Assembly (NCBI RefSeq): GCF_900169715.1 | Contig: NZ_LT835161.1 | Location: 636,716 to 700,715 of the forward strand | DNA length: 64,000 nt | Direction of reading: 5' to 3' | From: Kocuria massiliensis | GTDB taxonomy: Bacteria > Actinomycetota > Actinomycetes > Actinomycetales > Micrococcaceae | Shown here: one piece after another, positions 30,002 through 39,049 of the stretch | Layout of the letters: every line of letters starts with the position of its first letter | Numbering within the stretch: position 1 is the stretch's first letter | Position numbers and translations under genes: made by a program | Notes under the pieces: model-generated | The model's input: the letters and a program-made list of their open reading frames with translations, nothing else | Databases searched by the model: none | What the model was told of the DNA's origin: nothing

Positions 30002-30087
30002 GTACAACCCCTCCAGAGTACTCCCGAGGGATTTTTTCGACAAATCGGACGGTCCTGGCCAAGGTCCCACGCTGATACATTGACTGC

Positions 30088-30969
30088 ATGACTCAAGTAC
30101 CAGAGCCGAGCGCGCCGAACGTTGCGGACGAGGCCCATGACCCTTCCGCTCCGGAACTTCTCGGTCCGCTCTCCGCGGGTATTACGGTGGGGTTCGTTCC
30201 GGGCGTCATGCCAGGCAAATGGTTTGATCGCTGGGATGACCGTTTCTCTCGGTCTACCCCTCTGACTCGCTTGCCGGTAGGTGCGGCCCGTGGCGTCGAA
30301 ACCTTGGAGCAAGAGCGTGCTCACATGGTGCTAGCCCGACCCGACGACGAGCCCAAGCTCAACGATCGCGACCGTTTCCACACGGTCAAGCTGTACGAGG
30401 AGACGATGGTCGTCGTCCTTCCCATCGATCACGTGCTGACCTTGCTCGATACGGTTCCACTCGAGGAGCTGTCCGAGGAATTCATGCTGCAACGGCCGGA
30501 GTCCATTCCCGAGTGGGCGAGCATCAGGGCTACTGCGGATGACGCTGAACCGCAGAAGTTGCCTCCGATGCGAGACACGGCCGACGCCGTCGAGCTGGTG
30601 GCCGCGGGAATTGGCCTGCTCATCGTGCCCATGTCCTTAGCGCGGCATCACCATCGAAAGGACGTTACATTTCGCCCCGTCGACGGTATGCGGGAACGGC
30701 CCGTCGTACTGGCTTGGCCGCGCGACCTGGAACGGCCGGAGCCCGATGAGGCCATTCTTCAAGAATTCGTGGGCGTCGTGAGGGGGCGGACGTCGGCGAG
30801 TTCGCGCGGCGGATCGACCGGCCGGTCGAGAAAAGACGCCGGGGCGAATGCACAACGCCCGGCCGCGGTTACTGGAAAACCGGGCCGGGCGTCATCGAAT
30901 CGAACGAAGCCTAAGCCGAACCGCCCTGCGAAGAGTCGCCGTGGCTCGACTCGGGGCTCGAGGCGTTAG
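30088..30969 (+). CDS. LysR-type substrate-binding domain protein without a DNA-binding domain
   Basis: 293 residues. Residues about 30-230 resemble a type-2 periplasmic-binding/LysR effector domain (ITVGFVPGVMPGKWFDRW, VVVLPIDHVL, DAVELVAAGIGLLIVPMSLA). No helix-turn-helix precedes it; instead a basic, Arg/Ser/Lys-rich tail of about 60 residues follows. A TACATT box 6 bases before the ATG suggests a leaderless message. The last 59 bases overlap the 3' end of the convergent mscS gene, and an inverted repeat lies inside the tail-coding part. Role unknown; possibly a small-molecule sensor or an RNA-binding adaptor. Confidence 0.7.
   Translation: MTQVPEPSAPNVADEAHDPSAPELLGPLSAGITVGFVPGVMPGKWFDRWDDRFSRSTPLTRLPVGAARGVETLEQERAHMVLARPDDEPKLNDRDRFHTVKLYEETMVVVLPIDHVLTLLDTVPLEELSEEFMLQRPESIPEWASIRATADDAEPQKLPPMRDTADAVELVAAGIGLLIVPMSLARHHHRKDVTFRPVDGMRERPVVLAWPRDLERPEPDEAILQEFVGVVRGRTSASSRGGSTGRSRKDAGANAQRPAAVTGKPGRASSNRTKPKPNRPAKSRRGSTRGSRR
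30855..30892 (-). terminator. Hairpin downstream of mscS
   Basis: ACGCCCGGCC with its complement 18 bases away, positioned just beyond the mscS stop on the minus strand but inside the coding tail of the opposing gene. A short T/G run follows. Confidence 0.5.
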
Positions 30970-31939
30970 TGTTCGCGGACACAATGGGGTTGCTCTGCGT
31001 TCCATGAATCACGGATTGGTTCATTAGAGGTATGCGCAGTCCATCCTGATCCAGTGCCTTCTTGACATAGATGCGGAGAACTCGAGCGACGTCCCACTGT
31101 TGTAGCGGGGCAGTCCGAATCGCAATGCGCAACGTGAGGTATTCGCCGGTCATTTCCTCGATGCCCCACACCTCGGGTTTGCCGCGAATGGACTTGCCGA
31201 TGTCGGTTTCCTTTTTGACCTGACGTGCGGCATGTAGGAGCAGCTCCGTGACCTCTTCGATATTGGTGTTGTAGGGGACGGGCACATCCACGATGGTGCG
31301 CGCCCAGCCCTGCGATTTATTGCCCACACGCAGAATTTCCCCATTACGGACGTGCCAGAGGGTGCCTTCGACGTCACGCACCTGCGTCACGCGCAGACCC
31401 ACCGACTCGACCGTGCCACTGGCTTCGCCCAGGTCGACGACGTCGCCAATGCCGAGCTGGTCCTCGGCCACGATGGAGACTCCCGCCAGATAGTCCTTGA
31501 CGAGCGACTGTGCGCCGAAGGACAAAGCGACACCGGCAATACCAGCACTGGCGATCACCGGAGCGATGTTGAAGCCCAATTCGGAGATGATCATGAGGAC
31601 GGCAATGGTCCAGATGACGATCGTCACGACGGAGCGGAGCACAGAACCCACAGTTTGGGCGCGCTGTGATTGGCGCTTTCGGGCCGTGACGGCGTCTTCA
31701 ATCCACTCATTCTGGGTGGTGTTGGGCTGGGCGACGTCGGCGCTTTTCTTGCTCACGACCCGGACCCGGGTGCCACGGGCGATGCCCTCGGTGACCTTTC
31801 GGATCACGGACCTCGCCACCATGTTCAGGGCGATCGCGATGACGAAGATCAGCACGATGCGCAGCGGGTGGCCGAGCCAAAATTCCAAACTAGAAAGGTC
31901 CGTCAAGAGATTCTGCGGATTCTCGGCGGTGATATTCAT
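30911..31939 (-). CDS. mscS: MscS family mechanosensitive ion channel
   Basis: 342 residues from the ATG at 31939. Three membrane helices (about 20-45, 100-125, 130-155) with the pore-lining GIAGVALSFGAQSLVKDYLAG, then the beta domain VAEDQLGIGDVVDLGEASGTVESVGLRVTQ and a short C-terminal cage domain. Releases solutes on hypo-osmotic shock. A TACGGT box 7 bases before this ATG supports it over a GTG 9 bases upstream. Confidence 0.9.
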   Translation of the reverse strand: MNITAENPQNLLTDLSSLEFWLGHPLRIVLIFVIAIALNMVARSVIRKVTEGIARGTRVRVVSKKSADVAQPNTTQNEWIEDAVTARKRQSQRAQTVGSVLRSVVTIVIWTIAVLMIISELGFNIAPVIASAGIAGVALSFGAQSLVKDYLAGVSIVAEDQLGIGDVVDLGEASGTVESVGLRVTQVRDVEGTLWHVRNGEILRVGNKSQGWARTIVDVPVPYNTNIEEVTELLLHAARQVKKETDIGKSIRGKPEVWGIEEMTGEYLTLRIAIRTAPLQQWDVARVLRIYVKKALDQDGLRIPLMNQSVIHGTQSNPIVSANTNASSPESSHGDSSQGGSA

Positions 31940-31946
31940 GGAATCC

Positions 31947-31952
31947 ACCGTA
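31947..31952 (-). promoter_or_regulatory. Putative -10 of leaderless mscS transcript
   Basis: Minus-strand TACGGT, 7 bases, then ATG at 31939. Confidence 0.45.
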
Positions 31953-32024
31953 ATCGTAAGCCTTGAGCCGTGACTAATAGCGGGCTGATCGTCTGCTGAG
32001 GACGGAAGCTCACGCGGGCCCCAC

Positions 32025-32030
32025 TAGGAT
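32025..32030 (+). promoter_or_regulatory. Putative -10 of leaderless NUDIX transcript
   Basis: TAGGAT, 7 bases, then ATG at 32038; no Shine-Dalgarno. Confidence 0.5.
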
Positions 32031-32037
32031 TGTCTCC

Positions 32038-32469
32038 ATGGCTCTGCAGATGGACACACGACCCGCCGCTTACGCGGTGATCATCGAACAAGGCAAAATT
32101 CTGTTGACCCACTGGACCGGAGAGCGGCATCCGGAACGCGCGGGATGGACGTTGCCGGGTGGCGGTTTGGAAGTCGGTGAGTCGGCGGAAGAGGCCGTCA
32201 TTCGTGAAGCCTATGAGGAAAGCGGATATCGCGTGCGCCTCGACGGCATACTCGGGGTGGACAGCAAGTACTACGACGACGGTCGTGACAAGCCTTTTCA
32301 CAGCCTGAGGATTCTCTATCGGGCATTCATCACGGGTGGTCGCGCTGGAGTGACCGATATCGGAGGCTCCACTGACGACGTCGCCTGGATCCCGCTGGAC
32401 GACTTGCCGAAGATTCGTAAGGTCTCCCTCGTGGAGGTCGCCGCGAAATATTATGGATTGGCCTATTAG
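32038..32469 (+). CDS. NUDIX hydrolase
   Basis: 143 residues. The Nudix box runs from GGGLEVGESAEEA through VIREAYEESGY, a full match to the metal-binding pattern with REAYEE. Such enzymes cleave nucleoside diphosphate derivatives; the substrate cannot be told from sequence. Short gap (46 bases) to the following lipoprotein gene, but no functional tie is evident. Confidence 0.9.
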   Translation: MALQMDTRPAAYAVIIEQGKILLTHWTGERHPERAGWTLPGGGLEVGESAEEAVIREAYEESGYRVRLDGILGVDSKYYDDGRDKPFHSLRILYRAFITGGRAGVTDIGGSTDDVAWIPLDDLPKIRKVSLVEVAAKYYGLAY

Positions 32470-32515
32470 GGCCCGGCATCGGCCCCTAACTATCCGTGTG
32501 AACTAGAGGAGTGAC

Positions 32516-33550
32516 GTGGTGAAGCGTTGGTCAGTTTCGATTCTCGCCCTGGTGGCGAGCCTTGCGGTCGTGCTGACTGGTTGTTCCGGAGGCAACGGCG
32601 TCACCTCCGACCCCTCGGCGTCGGAATATCGAACTATCCGAATCGGTAAAGGGGTCTCACAAGAGACCGAGACGATCGCGTATTTGTACGCCGGAATTCT
32701 CCGGGACGCGGGGTATAAAACCGAAGTCATCGATACCCCGAAAAATCGGGAGGAATACGTCCGGACCATGAACGACGGCGGGGATTCCTCGCCAGATATC
32801 GTGCCGGACTATTCCGGAAACCTGCTGCTCGATCTGACCCACGGTGGCAAAGACAATCCGCAGGCCACGGCCACACCGACTCCCAGCGAGAGCGACGGCA
32901 CTAATCCGCGGGCGAGTGCATCGGCGACACCAACGCCCACACCCACGGCCGCATTCAACATTCACGGGATGTCTAGCAGCGATATTTCGGCGACTTTGCC
33001 CAAAGTGTTGCCGAAAGAGGTAACCACGCTCAATGCCTCGTCGGCCGAGAATAAGGATGCCTTGGTGGTCAATAGGATTACGGCCGCCAAGTACAAGCTT
33101 TCCACCATCGCCGACTTGACGGGTCAGTGCAAAAACCTGACCTTTGGTGTTCCGACCGGGTTCCCCGCGAAAACGTACGGGGCGCAGGGCCTCAAGGACT
33201 TGTACGGGTGCACTCCCAAGAAATTCGTGGAGGTCGACAGCCAAGAGGACCTGTCCCATAAGCTTGCCGCCGGCGAAGTGGACGTGGCCGACATTTTCAC
33301 GGCATCGGGCTCCATCCCGGAAAATAACTACCTCATTTTGGAGGACCCCAAAGCCAATTTTGTGGCGCAACAGGTGACCCCCATTATTCGGGAGAGCGAC
33401 GTTCCCGATTCGGCCAAGGACGCCATCAATTCGCTGTCGGGCAAGATCGGCACCTCTGATCTGGTTTTCTTGGACCAACTGACCTCTGGTGACCAGCCGA
33501 TTTCATCCGAGGATGCTGCGTCGTTCTGGCTTCGAGAAAACAAGGGCTAA
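32516..33550 (+). CDS. Osmoprotectant ABC transporter substrate-binding lipoprotein with Thr/Pro-rich insertion
   Basis: 344 residues. Signal peptide with lipobox LTGC (Cys23). The body matches OpuAC/OsmF-type glycine-betaine/choline-binding proteins (TIRIGKGVSQETETIAYLY, DIVPDYSGNLLLDLTHGG, AGEVDVADIFTASGSI). Between about residues 113 and 146 is an unusual low-complexity Thr/Pro/Ser/Ala insert with repeated TPTPT, placed inside the binding domain rather than after the lipobox. GTG start, a second GTG follows at once; AGAGGAG upstream. No permease or ATPase gene adjoins, so it is an orphan binding protein in this window. Confidence 0.82.
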   Translation: MVKRWSVSILALVASLAVVLTGCSGGNGVTSDPSASEYRTIRIGKGVSQETETIAYLYAGILRDAGYKTEVIDTPKNREEYVRTMNDGGDSSPDIVPDYSGNLLLDLTHGGKDNPQATATPTPSESDGTNPRASASATPTPTPTAAFNIHGMSSSDISATLPKVLPKEVTTLNASSAENKDALVVNRITAAKYKLSTIADLTGQCKNLTFGVPTGFPAKTYGAQGLKDLYGCTPKKFVEVDSQEDLSHKLAAGEVDVADIFTASGSIPENNYLILEDPKANFVAQQVTPIIRESDVPDSAKDAINSLSGKIGTSDLVFLDQLTSGDQPISSEDAASFWLRENKG

Positions 33551-33618
33551 GGGGTTCACGAAGGCGTCATCTAGACGCGAGACGGATGACACACCACCTC
33601 ATACACGGCGACGAGGGG

Positions 33619-33624
33619 TAATCT
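33619..33624 (+). promoter_or_regulatory. Putative -10 of leaderless aminotransferase transcript
   Basis: TAATCT, 7 bases, then ATG at 33632; no Shine-Dalgarno. Confidence 0.5.
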
Positions 33625-33631
33625 GTCCGAC

Positions 33632-34852
33632 ATGGCACAATTCCGGCAGTCGCAAAAGCTGAACAACGTCCTCTACGACATCCGAGGACCGGTACTCGAA
33701 GAGGCCGAGAAAATGGAGGCGCAGGGGCATCGCATCCTCCGCCTCAACATCGGTAACCCGGCACCTTTCGGTTTCGAGGCGCCCGACGCCGTCATGATGG
33801 ACATGATCCGTCATCTGCCGGAAGCCCAGGGGTATTCGGATTCGCGGGGAATCTATTCGGCGCGAACGGCCGTGGTGCAGTACTACCAGACGCGTGGAAT
33901 CCGGAACCTGGAAACGAACGACGTATACATCGGCAACGGTGTCTCTGAAATGATCACGCTGTCTTTGCAGGCGCTGTGCAACCCCGGGGACGAGATTTTG
34001 GTTCCGTCTCCGGACTACCCGCTGTGGACGGCCTCGGTCGCGCTGTCCGGTGGTACGCCCGTGCACTACCGTTGCGATGAAGAGAACGGGTGGGATCCAG
34101 ACGTCGAAGACCTCGAATCCAAGATCACGCCTCAGACCAAGGGCATCGTGGTGATCAACCCGAACAATCCGACGGGCGCGGTGTACTCCCGGGAGACTCT
34201 GCAGCGCATCGTGGAGGTCGCCCGGAAACACGAGCTGATCCTCTTCTCGGACGAGATCTACGAGAAAATCACGTACGACGACGCTTCGATGATCAACACT
34301 GCGTCGCTCGCCGGGGAAGACGTCCTCTGCCTGACCTATTCAGGCCTGTCCAAGGCTTATCGTGTGGCGGGGTACCGCGCGGGATGGCTGGCCATCACCG
34401 GTCCCATGTGGAAGGCCAGTGACTACGTAGAGGGCATCAAACTTTTGGCGAATATGCGCATGTGCGCCAATGTTCCGGCGCAGCATGCGATTCAGACGGC
34501 TTTGGGCGGTTACCAGTCCATCAATGATTTGATCCTGCCGGGTGGCCGTCTCAAGGAGCAGCGCGACATTGCGTATCGAAAGCTCAACGAGATTGACGGG
34601 GTCACCTGCCAGCAGGCCCAGGGTGCTCTCTATCTCTTCCCGAAACTCGACGTGGAAAAGTTCGGGATTCACGACGACGAGAGATTCGCCTTGGACTTGC
34701 TCAAGGAACAGAAGATCCTCGTCAGTCACGGCACGGCCTTCAACTGGGAGGCCCCGGACCACTTCCGCTTGGTGACTTTGCCGGATGTGCAAACCCTCGA
34801 TACGGCCATCGACCGCATTGGGGAATTCCTCAGCGGATATCACCAGAGCTGA
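33632..34852 (+). CDS. alaA: Alanine aminotransferase (AlaA-type, class I PLP aminotransferase)
   Basis: 406 residues. The PLP lysine is in SGLSKAYRVAGYRAGW; NPNNPTGAVYS and SDEIYEKI are class I signatures. The opening KLNNVLYDIRGPVLEEAEKM and LNIGNPAPFGFEAP are typical of AlaA/AlaT, which converts pyruvate and glutamate to alanine and 2-oxoglutarate. Apparently leaderless. Converges with xseB. Confidence 0.9.
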   Translation: MAQFRQSQKLNNVLYDIRGPVLEEAEKMEAQGHRILRLNIGNPAPFGFEAPDAVMMDMIRHLPEAQGYSDSRGIYSARTAVVQYYQTRGIRNLETNDVYIGNGVSEMITLSLQALCNPGDEILVPSPDYPLWTASVALSGGTPVHYRCDEENGWDPDVEDLESKITPQTKGIVVINPNNPTGAVYSRETLQRIVEVARKHELILFSDEIYEKITYDDASMINTASLAGEDVLCLTYSGLSKAYRVAGYRAGWLAITGPMWKASDYVEGIKLLANMRMCANVPAQHAIQTALGGYQSINDLILPGGRLKEQRDIAYRKLNEIDGVTCQQAQGALYLFPKLDVEKFGIHDDERFALDLLKEQKILVSHGTAFNWEAPDHFRLVTLPDVQTLDTAIDRIGEFLSGYHQS

Positions 34853-34895
34853 GGCAACCGGGGCCCGCCCTCCGTGCCCTGCTAAACCGCGGTAG

Positions 34896-35147
34896 CTACG
34901 ATGCCGTCCCCTCACCGGAATCCGCCTGGGCACGACGTTCTTTCGCCGCGTCCAGGCGGTTTTTTGCGCCGTCTAACCATTCTTCGCAGCGCTGAGCCAA
35001 GGCCTCGCCGCGCTCCCACAGAGCGAGTGAATCTTCCAGGCTCGAAGTGCCGGATTCTAGGCGCGAAACGATGCTCATGAGTTCTTCGCGAGCCTGTTCG
35101 TAACTGAGCTCGTCGACGGATGGAGTGGATTTTTCCTGGTCGTTCAT
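34896..35147 (-). CDS. xseB: Exodeoxyribonuclease VII small subunit
   Basis: 83 residues with the XseB core [45 protein letters not shown] pattern (helical hairpin; only parts quoted). Partners XseA in the nuclease that degrades single-stranded DNA. AAAGG upstream of the ATG. It lies 112 bases downstream of xseA on the same strand. Confidence 0.93.
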   Translation of the reverse strand: MNDQEKSTPSVDELSYEQAREELMSIVSRLESGTSSLEDSLALWERGEALAQRCEEWLDGAKNRLDAAKERRAQADSGEGTAS

Positions 35148-35259
35148 GGCTGGAGGCCTTTCGTCAGGGTGAATGGTGGTTGGTTGGTCTGTTCGTTACA
35201 GGCAGCCAGGCGGGTGGATCGGACGATGTCGGTGTTTGTGCTGGCGGTGCTTGAGGTGG

Positions 35260-36594
35260 TTACTGGTCTCGAGGGTCATCGGTGTGTAGGTCCTCGACGG
35301 TGGCGTCGAATCCACCCGACGCGACTCTGACCCGGATCGAAGAACCTGAGCCCAGCGCGGAAGCTTCCCTGACGACGTCGCCGGTAGAGGCATCCTGGAC
35401 CACGGCGTATCCGCGGTCCAATGTTTTTTGCGGGGACAGCGAACGTACCCGAGAGCGCAGGTGCGCCACGGATTCCCGATGCCGTTCCAAGGAAACCGTG
35501 ACGGCCCGGAAAGCCCTCTGACGTGCAGCGTCGGTCTCTTCCTCCCGCGCCATGAGCATGGTTTCTGGATGAGCGAGCACCGGCCGCGATCGAAACTGGG
35601 CGAGTGCTTGGGCCTCTCGGTCCAGGTACGTTCGGAGGGTCCGCTCGGTCGCGGCTCGGGCCTGAGCGATACGAAGCCGTTCCTCTTCGACGTCGGGCAC
35701 GACCGTTTTCCCGGCGTCCGTGGGGGTGGAAGCCCGCCAGTCCGCGACATAGTCCAGCAAGGGTTGGTCGGCTTCGTGCCCAATGGCCGAGATGACCGGG
35801 GTATTGGCTTGGTACACGGCTCGGATCATGCCTTCTTCGCTGAAGGGCAACAGGTCCTCGAGGGCGCCGCCGCCGCGGGCAATGACGATGACGTCCACGG
35901 CGTCGTCCGCGTCCAGTTCTCGAAGGGCGCCCGTGACCTGCGAGAGCGCATGAACGCCCTGCACGGCAACTTCACGCACTTCAAAGTGAGCACCCGGCCA
36001 TCGGAGCCGCGCATTGCGAATGACGTCTTTCTCGGCGTCGGAATCGCGACCGGTAATGAGCCCGATGCGCTGGGGGAGCACCGGTAGCGGCTTCTTATGG
36101 GCAGGGTCGAAAAGGCCTTCCGCTTGTAGGCTTCGACGGAGCCTTTCGATGCGTTCCAGCATGTCTCCGAGGCCGACCTGGCGAATTCCGCTCCCGAGCA
36201 TCGATAATCGACCGGTCTTGGTCCAGAAATCGGGCTTCAGTCGCACGACCACACGCATGCCGTGTGCGAGCTCCCCATCCACCATGGCCGTCTCCCGGGG
36301 GAAAAGGCTCACCGGCACCGAGATTTCTTCTTCGAGGTCCCGGAGCGTGAGGTATGTGACACGGGCGCGTTTCTTCAGCTCGATGATCTGCCCTTCGACC
36401 CACATCGCGTCGCACCGAGCGATGTATTGGTGCATTTTTTGGGAGAGCATGTGGAGGGGCCAAGGGTTCTCAGGTGTGGTCTCTCTGGCCAGGGCGGCCA
36501 GCTCACGCTCGCCGGAGGGTTCATGATGGCCAGAGCCCTCTGGAACGGGCGGGAAGGAGGACTCTGAGGGTCCCGAAGTTTTGGGGTTACTCAT
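35260..36594 (-). CDS. xseA: Exodeoxyribonuclease VII large subunit
   Basis: 444 residues. N-terminal OB fold (WVEGQIIELKKRARVTYLTL) preceded by about 60 polar residues, then the catalytic region with IGLITGRDSDAEKDVI, DVIVIARGGGALEDLLPF and SAIGHEADQPLLDYVAD, all diagnostic of XseA. The coiled-coil part follows, ending with LDRGYAVVQD. Operon xseA-xseB. Divergent from the membrane protein gene at 36852. Confidence 0.95.
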   Translation of the reverse strand: MSNPKTSGPSESSFPPVPEGSGHHEPSGERELAALARETTPENPWPLHMLSQKMHQYIARCDAMWVEGQIIELKKRARVTYLTLRDLEEEISVPVSLFPRETAMVDGELAHGMRVVVRLKPDFWTKTGRLSMLGSGIRQVGLGDMLERIERLRRSLQAEGLFDPAHKKPLPVLPQRIGLITGRDSDAEKDVIRNARLRWPGAHFEVREVAVQGVHALSQVTGALRELDADDAVDVIVIARGGGALEDLLPFSEEGMIRAVYQANTPVISAIGHEADQPLLDYVADWRASTPTDAGKTVVPDVEEERLRIAQARAATERTLRTYLDREAQALAQFRSRPVLAHPETMLMAREEETDAARQRAFRAVTVSLERHRESVAHLRSRVRSLSPQKTLDRGYAVVQDASTGDVVREASALGSGSSIRVRVASGGFDATVEDLHTDDPRDQ

Positions 36595-36851
36595 GGTTCA
36601 TACCTATCGTCTCCACCTGAAGGTCGGTGCCGCGCGGCGGAACATTGCCGCTCCGTTGTGCATTCCTCAGCCTCCAAGGGCCAAAATACGTACTTACCCA
36701 CAACACACTCGAAGATACGTTCGAATGCTGTGGTGCGCAACCATTTCATCGTATCCGGGTGCCTTGCGTGGAAGCGTGGCGTTGGGCATGTCAGCTGTCC
36801 AGAAAGGCCGAGCAAGTGGGCGGTGGGGTGCGGAGCAATTATGGTTGCTGT

Positions 36852-37784
36852 ATGCCCCCTACCGCTGGATCTCACCCTGTTCGCTGGACGCTCTCGGTTC
36901 TGTGCACGCTCGCGGCCATCGTTCTCGCGACGGTAACCGTCGCTCTGTCTTGGTTTAGCTCGACCATCGTCGACAAGGGCCATTTTGGTGACGCAGCCGC
37001 CGACGTCGTGACCGACCAAAATTTCCGGGACGAGTTGTCGAACCATGTCACGGACGACGTCATGGCCTCCGATACCGTGAAGGGTTTCCTGGGTGACGGT
37101 TCGGCCTCTGGGCTGTTGTCTGGGCCCAAGAATGCGCTGCGTGCCACGGCCCAGGGCGTGGTGCATTCGGCCGTGTCGAACACCGTCAACTCGGATGAAT
37201 TCCGGTCGGTGTGGGCGGACACGGCAGATGCGACCCATGACGCAAATTTTGGGTCCTCTCCGTCGTCGACTTTGGTTTTGGATGCGAGTCCGTTTTACGA
37301 CGAAATCAACAATCGGGTTCACGACGTGCTCCATGTGGATTTGGGTCTAAACCAAGGTGACCATCGCGTCGCCTTAGAACAAAAGACGAATGACCAAGGG
37401 GAGGGGGAAACCGCGAGCCTTCTGCACAAGGCACAGCACATGACGTCGGCGGCGCCGGTGTTGGGAACGCTGGCAGGCTTGTTGGCCCTCGCGGCGGGGG
37501 TCATCGCGCCGAGGGGCAAGCTCCTCATGGTGGCGATGGCATCAGCCGGCGCTGCCCTACTCACGTGGGCTTCCATGTCGCTCCTCGGTAATAGATTCAA
37601 CGATTCGTTGGCTGATGTGGCCGGAACGGGCGGGCTCATCTCGCAGCACCTGGGTCGCGCCCTGACGGAGAATATTCAGCCGTGGACCTTGACGACGCTT
37701 GGCATCGGATTGGGCTTAGCGGTCATCCTGGTGATCCTCCAGGTTTTGACGGGCCCGCGGGGAGACACCAAACACGTCTTCTGA
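36852..37784 (+). CDS. Predicted membrane protein of unknown function
   Basis: 310 residues from the ATG at 36852 (a GTG at 36828 is an alternative). One N-terminal helix (LSVLCTLAAIVLATVTVALSW), an extracytoplasmic segment of about 170 residues rich in Asp, Ser, Val (DKGHFGDAAADVVTDQNFRDEL), then three helices at the end (APVLGTLAGLLALAAGVIAP, LLMVAMASAGAALLTWASM, LTTLGIGLGLAVILVILQVL). No family recognised. Its 3' end overlaps rmuC by 69 bases in the convergent sense. Confidence 0.7.
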   Translation: MPPTAGSHPVRWTLSVLCTLAAIVLATVTVALSWFSSTIVDKGHFGDAAADVVTDQNFRDELSNHVTDDVMASDTVKGFLGDGSASGLLSGPKNALRATAQGVVHSAVSNTVNSDEFRSVWADTADATHDANFGSSPSSTLVLDASPFYDEINNRVHDVLHVDLGLNQGDHRVALEQKTNDQGEGETASLLHKAQHMTSAAPVLGTLAGLLALAAGVIAPRGKLLMVAMASAGAALLTWASMSLLGNRFNDSLADVAGTGGLISQHLGRALTENIQPWTLTTLGIGLGLAVILVILQVLTGPRGDTKHVF

Positions 37785-38981
37785 GGATTCGGTTCCGGAC
37801 GTGGGGCCTTCTCCGTAAAATTCGGGGGCAGCAAGCGGTTTGGGGCTTGATTCAACCGGACGGACGGTCAGTCGGTCGTCATCCGGACGCGTTGCGTCTA
37901 AATCATTGATGCGTCGGGCCGTCACCAGCACGCGTGACTCCAACGAGCCGAGCATGGAGTTGTAGGCTTCAACGCTTTTGGTCAGAGACCGCCCCATAGT
38001 CCCGAGGTGACCACCGACGGTCGCGAGCCGTTCGTAGAGTTGCCGCGAGAGCTGAAGCAGGTCGCGCGCATTCTGGGAAATGGCCTCTTGCCGCCACGAC
38101 AGCGCAACGGCTTTGAGCGATGCGAGCAATGAGACTGGAGAAACGAGGGCAACGCCTTTCCCCGAGGCGTAGTCCAGAAGGGTCGCATCAGAGCGCAATG
38201 CGGCGGAGAGGGCGGACTCCATCGGTAGAAAGCAGAGCACCATCTCTGGTGACGTTTCCCGCGAATCCCAGTACCTCTTAGACGCGAGGGCATCCACATG
38301 CGAACGGACCGCCTTCGCATGTTTGGCCTCCCACGCGGCTTTTTCCGATTCGTCATCGGCCTCTTGCGACTCCAGGTACGCGTTCAGTGGAGCCTTCGAA
38401 TCCAGGACGATTTCTTTTCCTTGGGGCAAGGAAACGACCATATCCGGGCGGACGCGACGAACCGTGCCGGACGAATCCGGCGCCTCGGAGCTGACCTGTT
38501 CCGAATAGGAAACGTGCGGTGCCATGCCCGCGGCCTCGACGACGCGTCGAAGCTGAGTTTCGCCCCACGAACCTCGCGCCGAGGTTGAACGCAATGCACT
38601 CGAGAGATGGTGGGTGGATTCTCGGAGGTCATCCTGACCGCGTCGGGTAACCTCCAACGCTTCGCGTACCGAGCCAAACTGGTCCGCTCGCTCGCGTTCC
38701 ATGAGCCTAACGTGTTGCTCCACGGTGGCGAGCTGAGTCTTGACGGGCGCCAGCGCTCGCAGAACATCCTGATCAGTTCGGGCTCGTTCTTCCAGGGCCT
38801 CCACACGTTCTGACAGCAGGCGCTTTCCCTCGAGGGCGGCGGCGAGCTCCGAGGACAGGCGCGCATTCTCCTGTTCGAGGTCAGGCCCATATTGCGGGCG
38901 GCGTCGACCAAGCACGAAGCCGACGACTCCGCCCACAACTAGGGCAAGGAGGGCGATCAACACAAGGGGAAGAGTATTCAT
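37716..38981 (-). CDS. rmuC: DNA recombination protein RmuC
   Basis: 421 residues from the ATG at 38981. N-terminal membrane anchor (LPLVLIALLALVVGGVVGFVLG), a coiled coil to about residue 130, then the nuclease-like RmuC domain: SARGSWGETQLRRVVEAAGM, RPDMVVSLPQGKEIVLDSKAPLNAY-type PD-(D/E)XK segment and MVLCFLPMESALSAAL. RmuC limits inversion between repeats in E. coli. The open frame extends 26 codons upstream without anchor-like sequence. Confidence 0.93.
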   Translation of the reverse strand: MNTLPLVLIALLALVVGGVVGFVLGRRRPQYGPDLEQENARLSSELAAALEGKRLLSERVEALEERARTDQDVLRALAPVKTQLATVEQHVRLMERERADQFGSVREALEVTRRGQDDLRESTHHLSSALRSTSARGSWGETQLRRVVEAAGMAPHVSYSEQVSSEAPDSSGTVRRVRPDMVVSLPQGKEIVLDSKAPLNAYLESQEADDESEKAAWEAKHAKAVRSHVDALASKRYWDSRETSPEMVLCFLPMESALSAALRSDATLLDYASGKGVALVSPVSLLASLKAVALSWRQEAISQNARDLLQLSRQLYERLATVGGHLGTMGRSLTKSVEAYNSMLGSLESRVLVTARRINDLDATRPDDDRLTVRPVESSPKPLAAPEFYGEGPTSGTESSEDVFGVSPRARQNLEDHQDDR

Positions 38982-39049
38982 GGCATCTACTGTGCCAGCA
39001 GGGACTGACAAGTTAAGAACGAGCGTCCTCGACCGCAGAGAGTAGTGGC

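Noticed and set aside
35196..35783. 195-codon minus-strand frame overlapping xseA
   Set aside because: Out-of-frame shadow of xseA; product is Pro/Arg/Ser-rich without motif.
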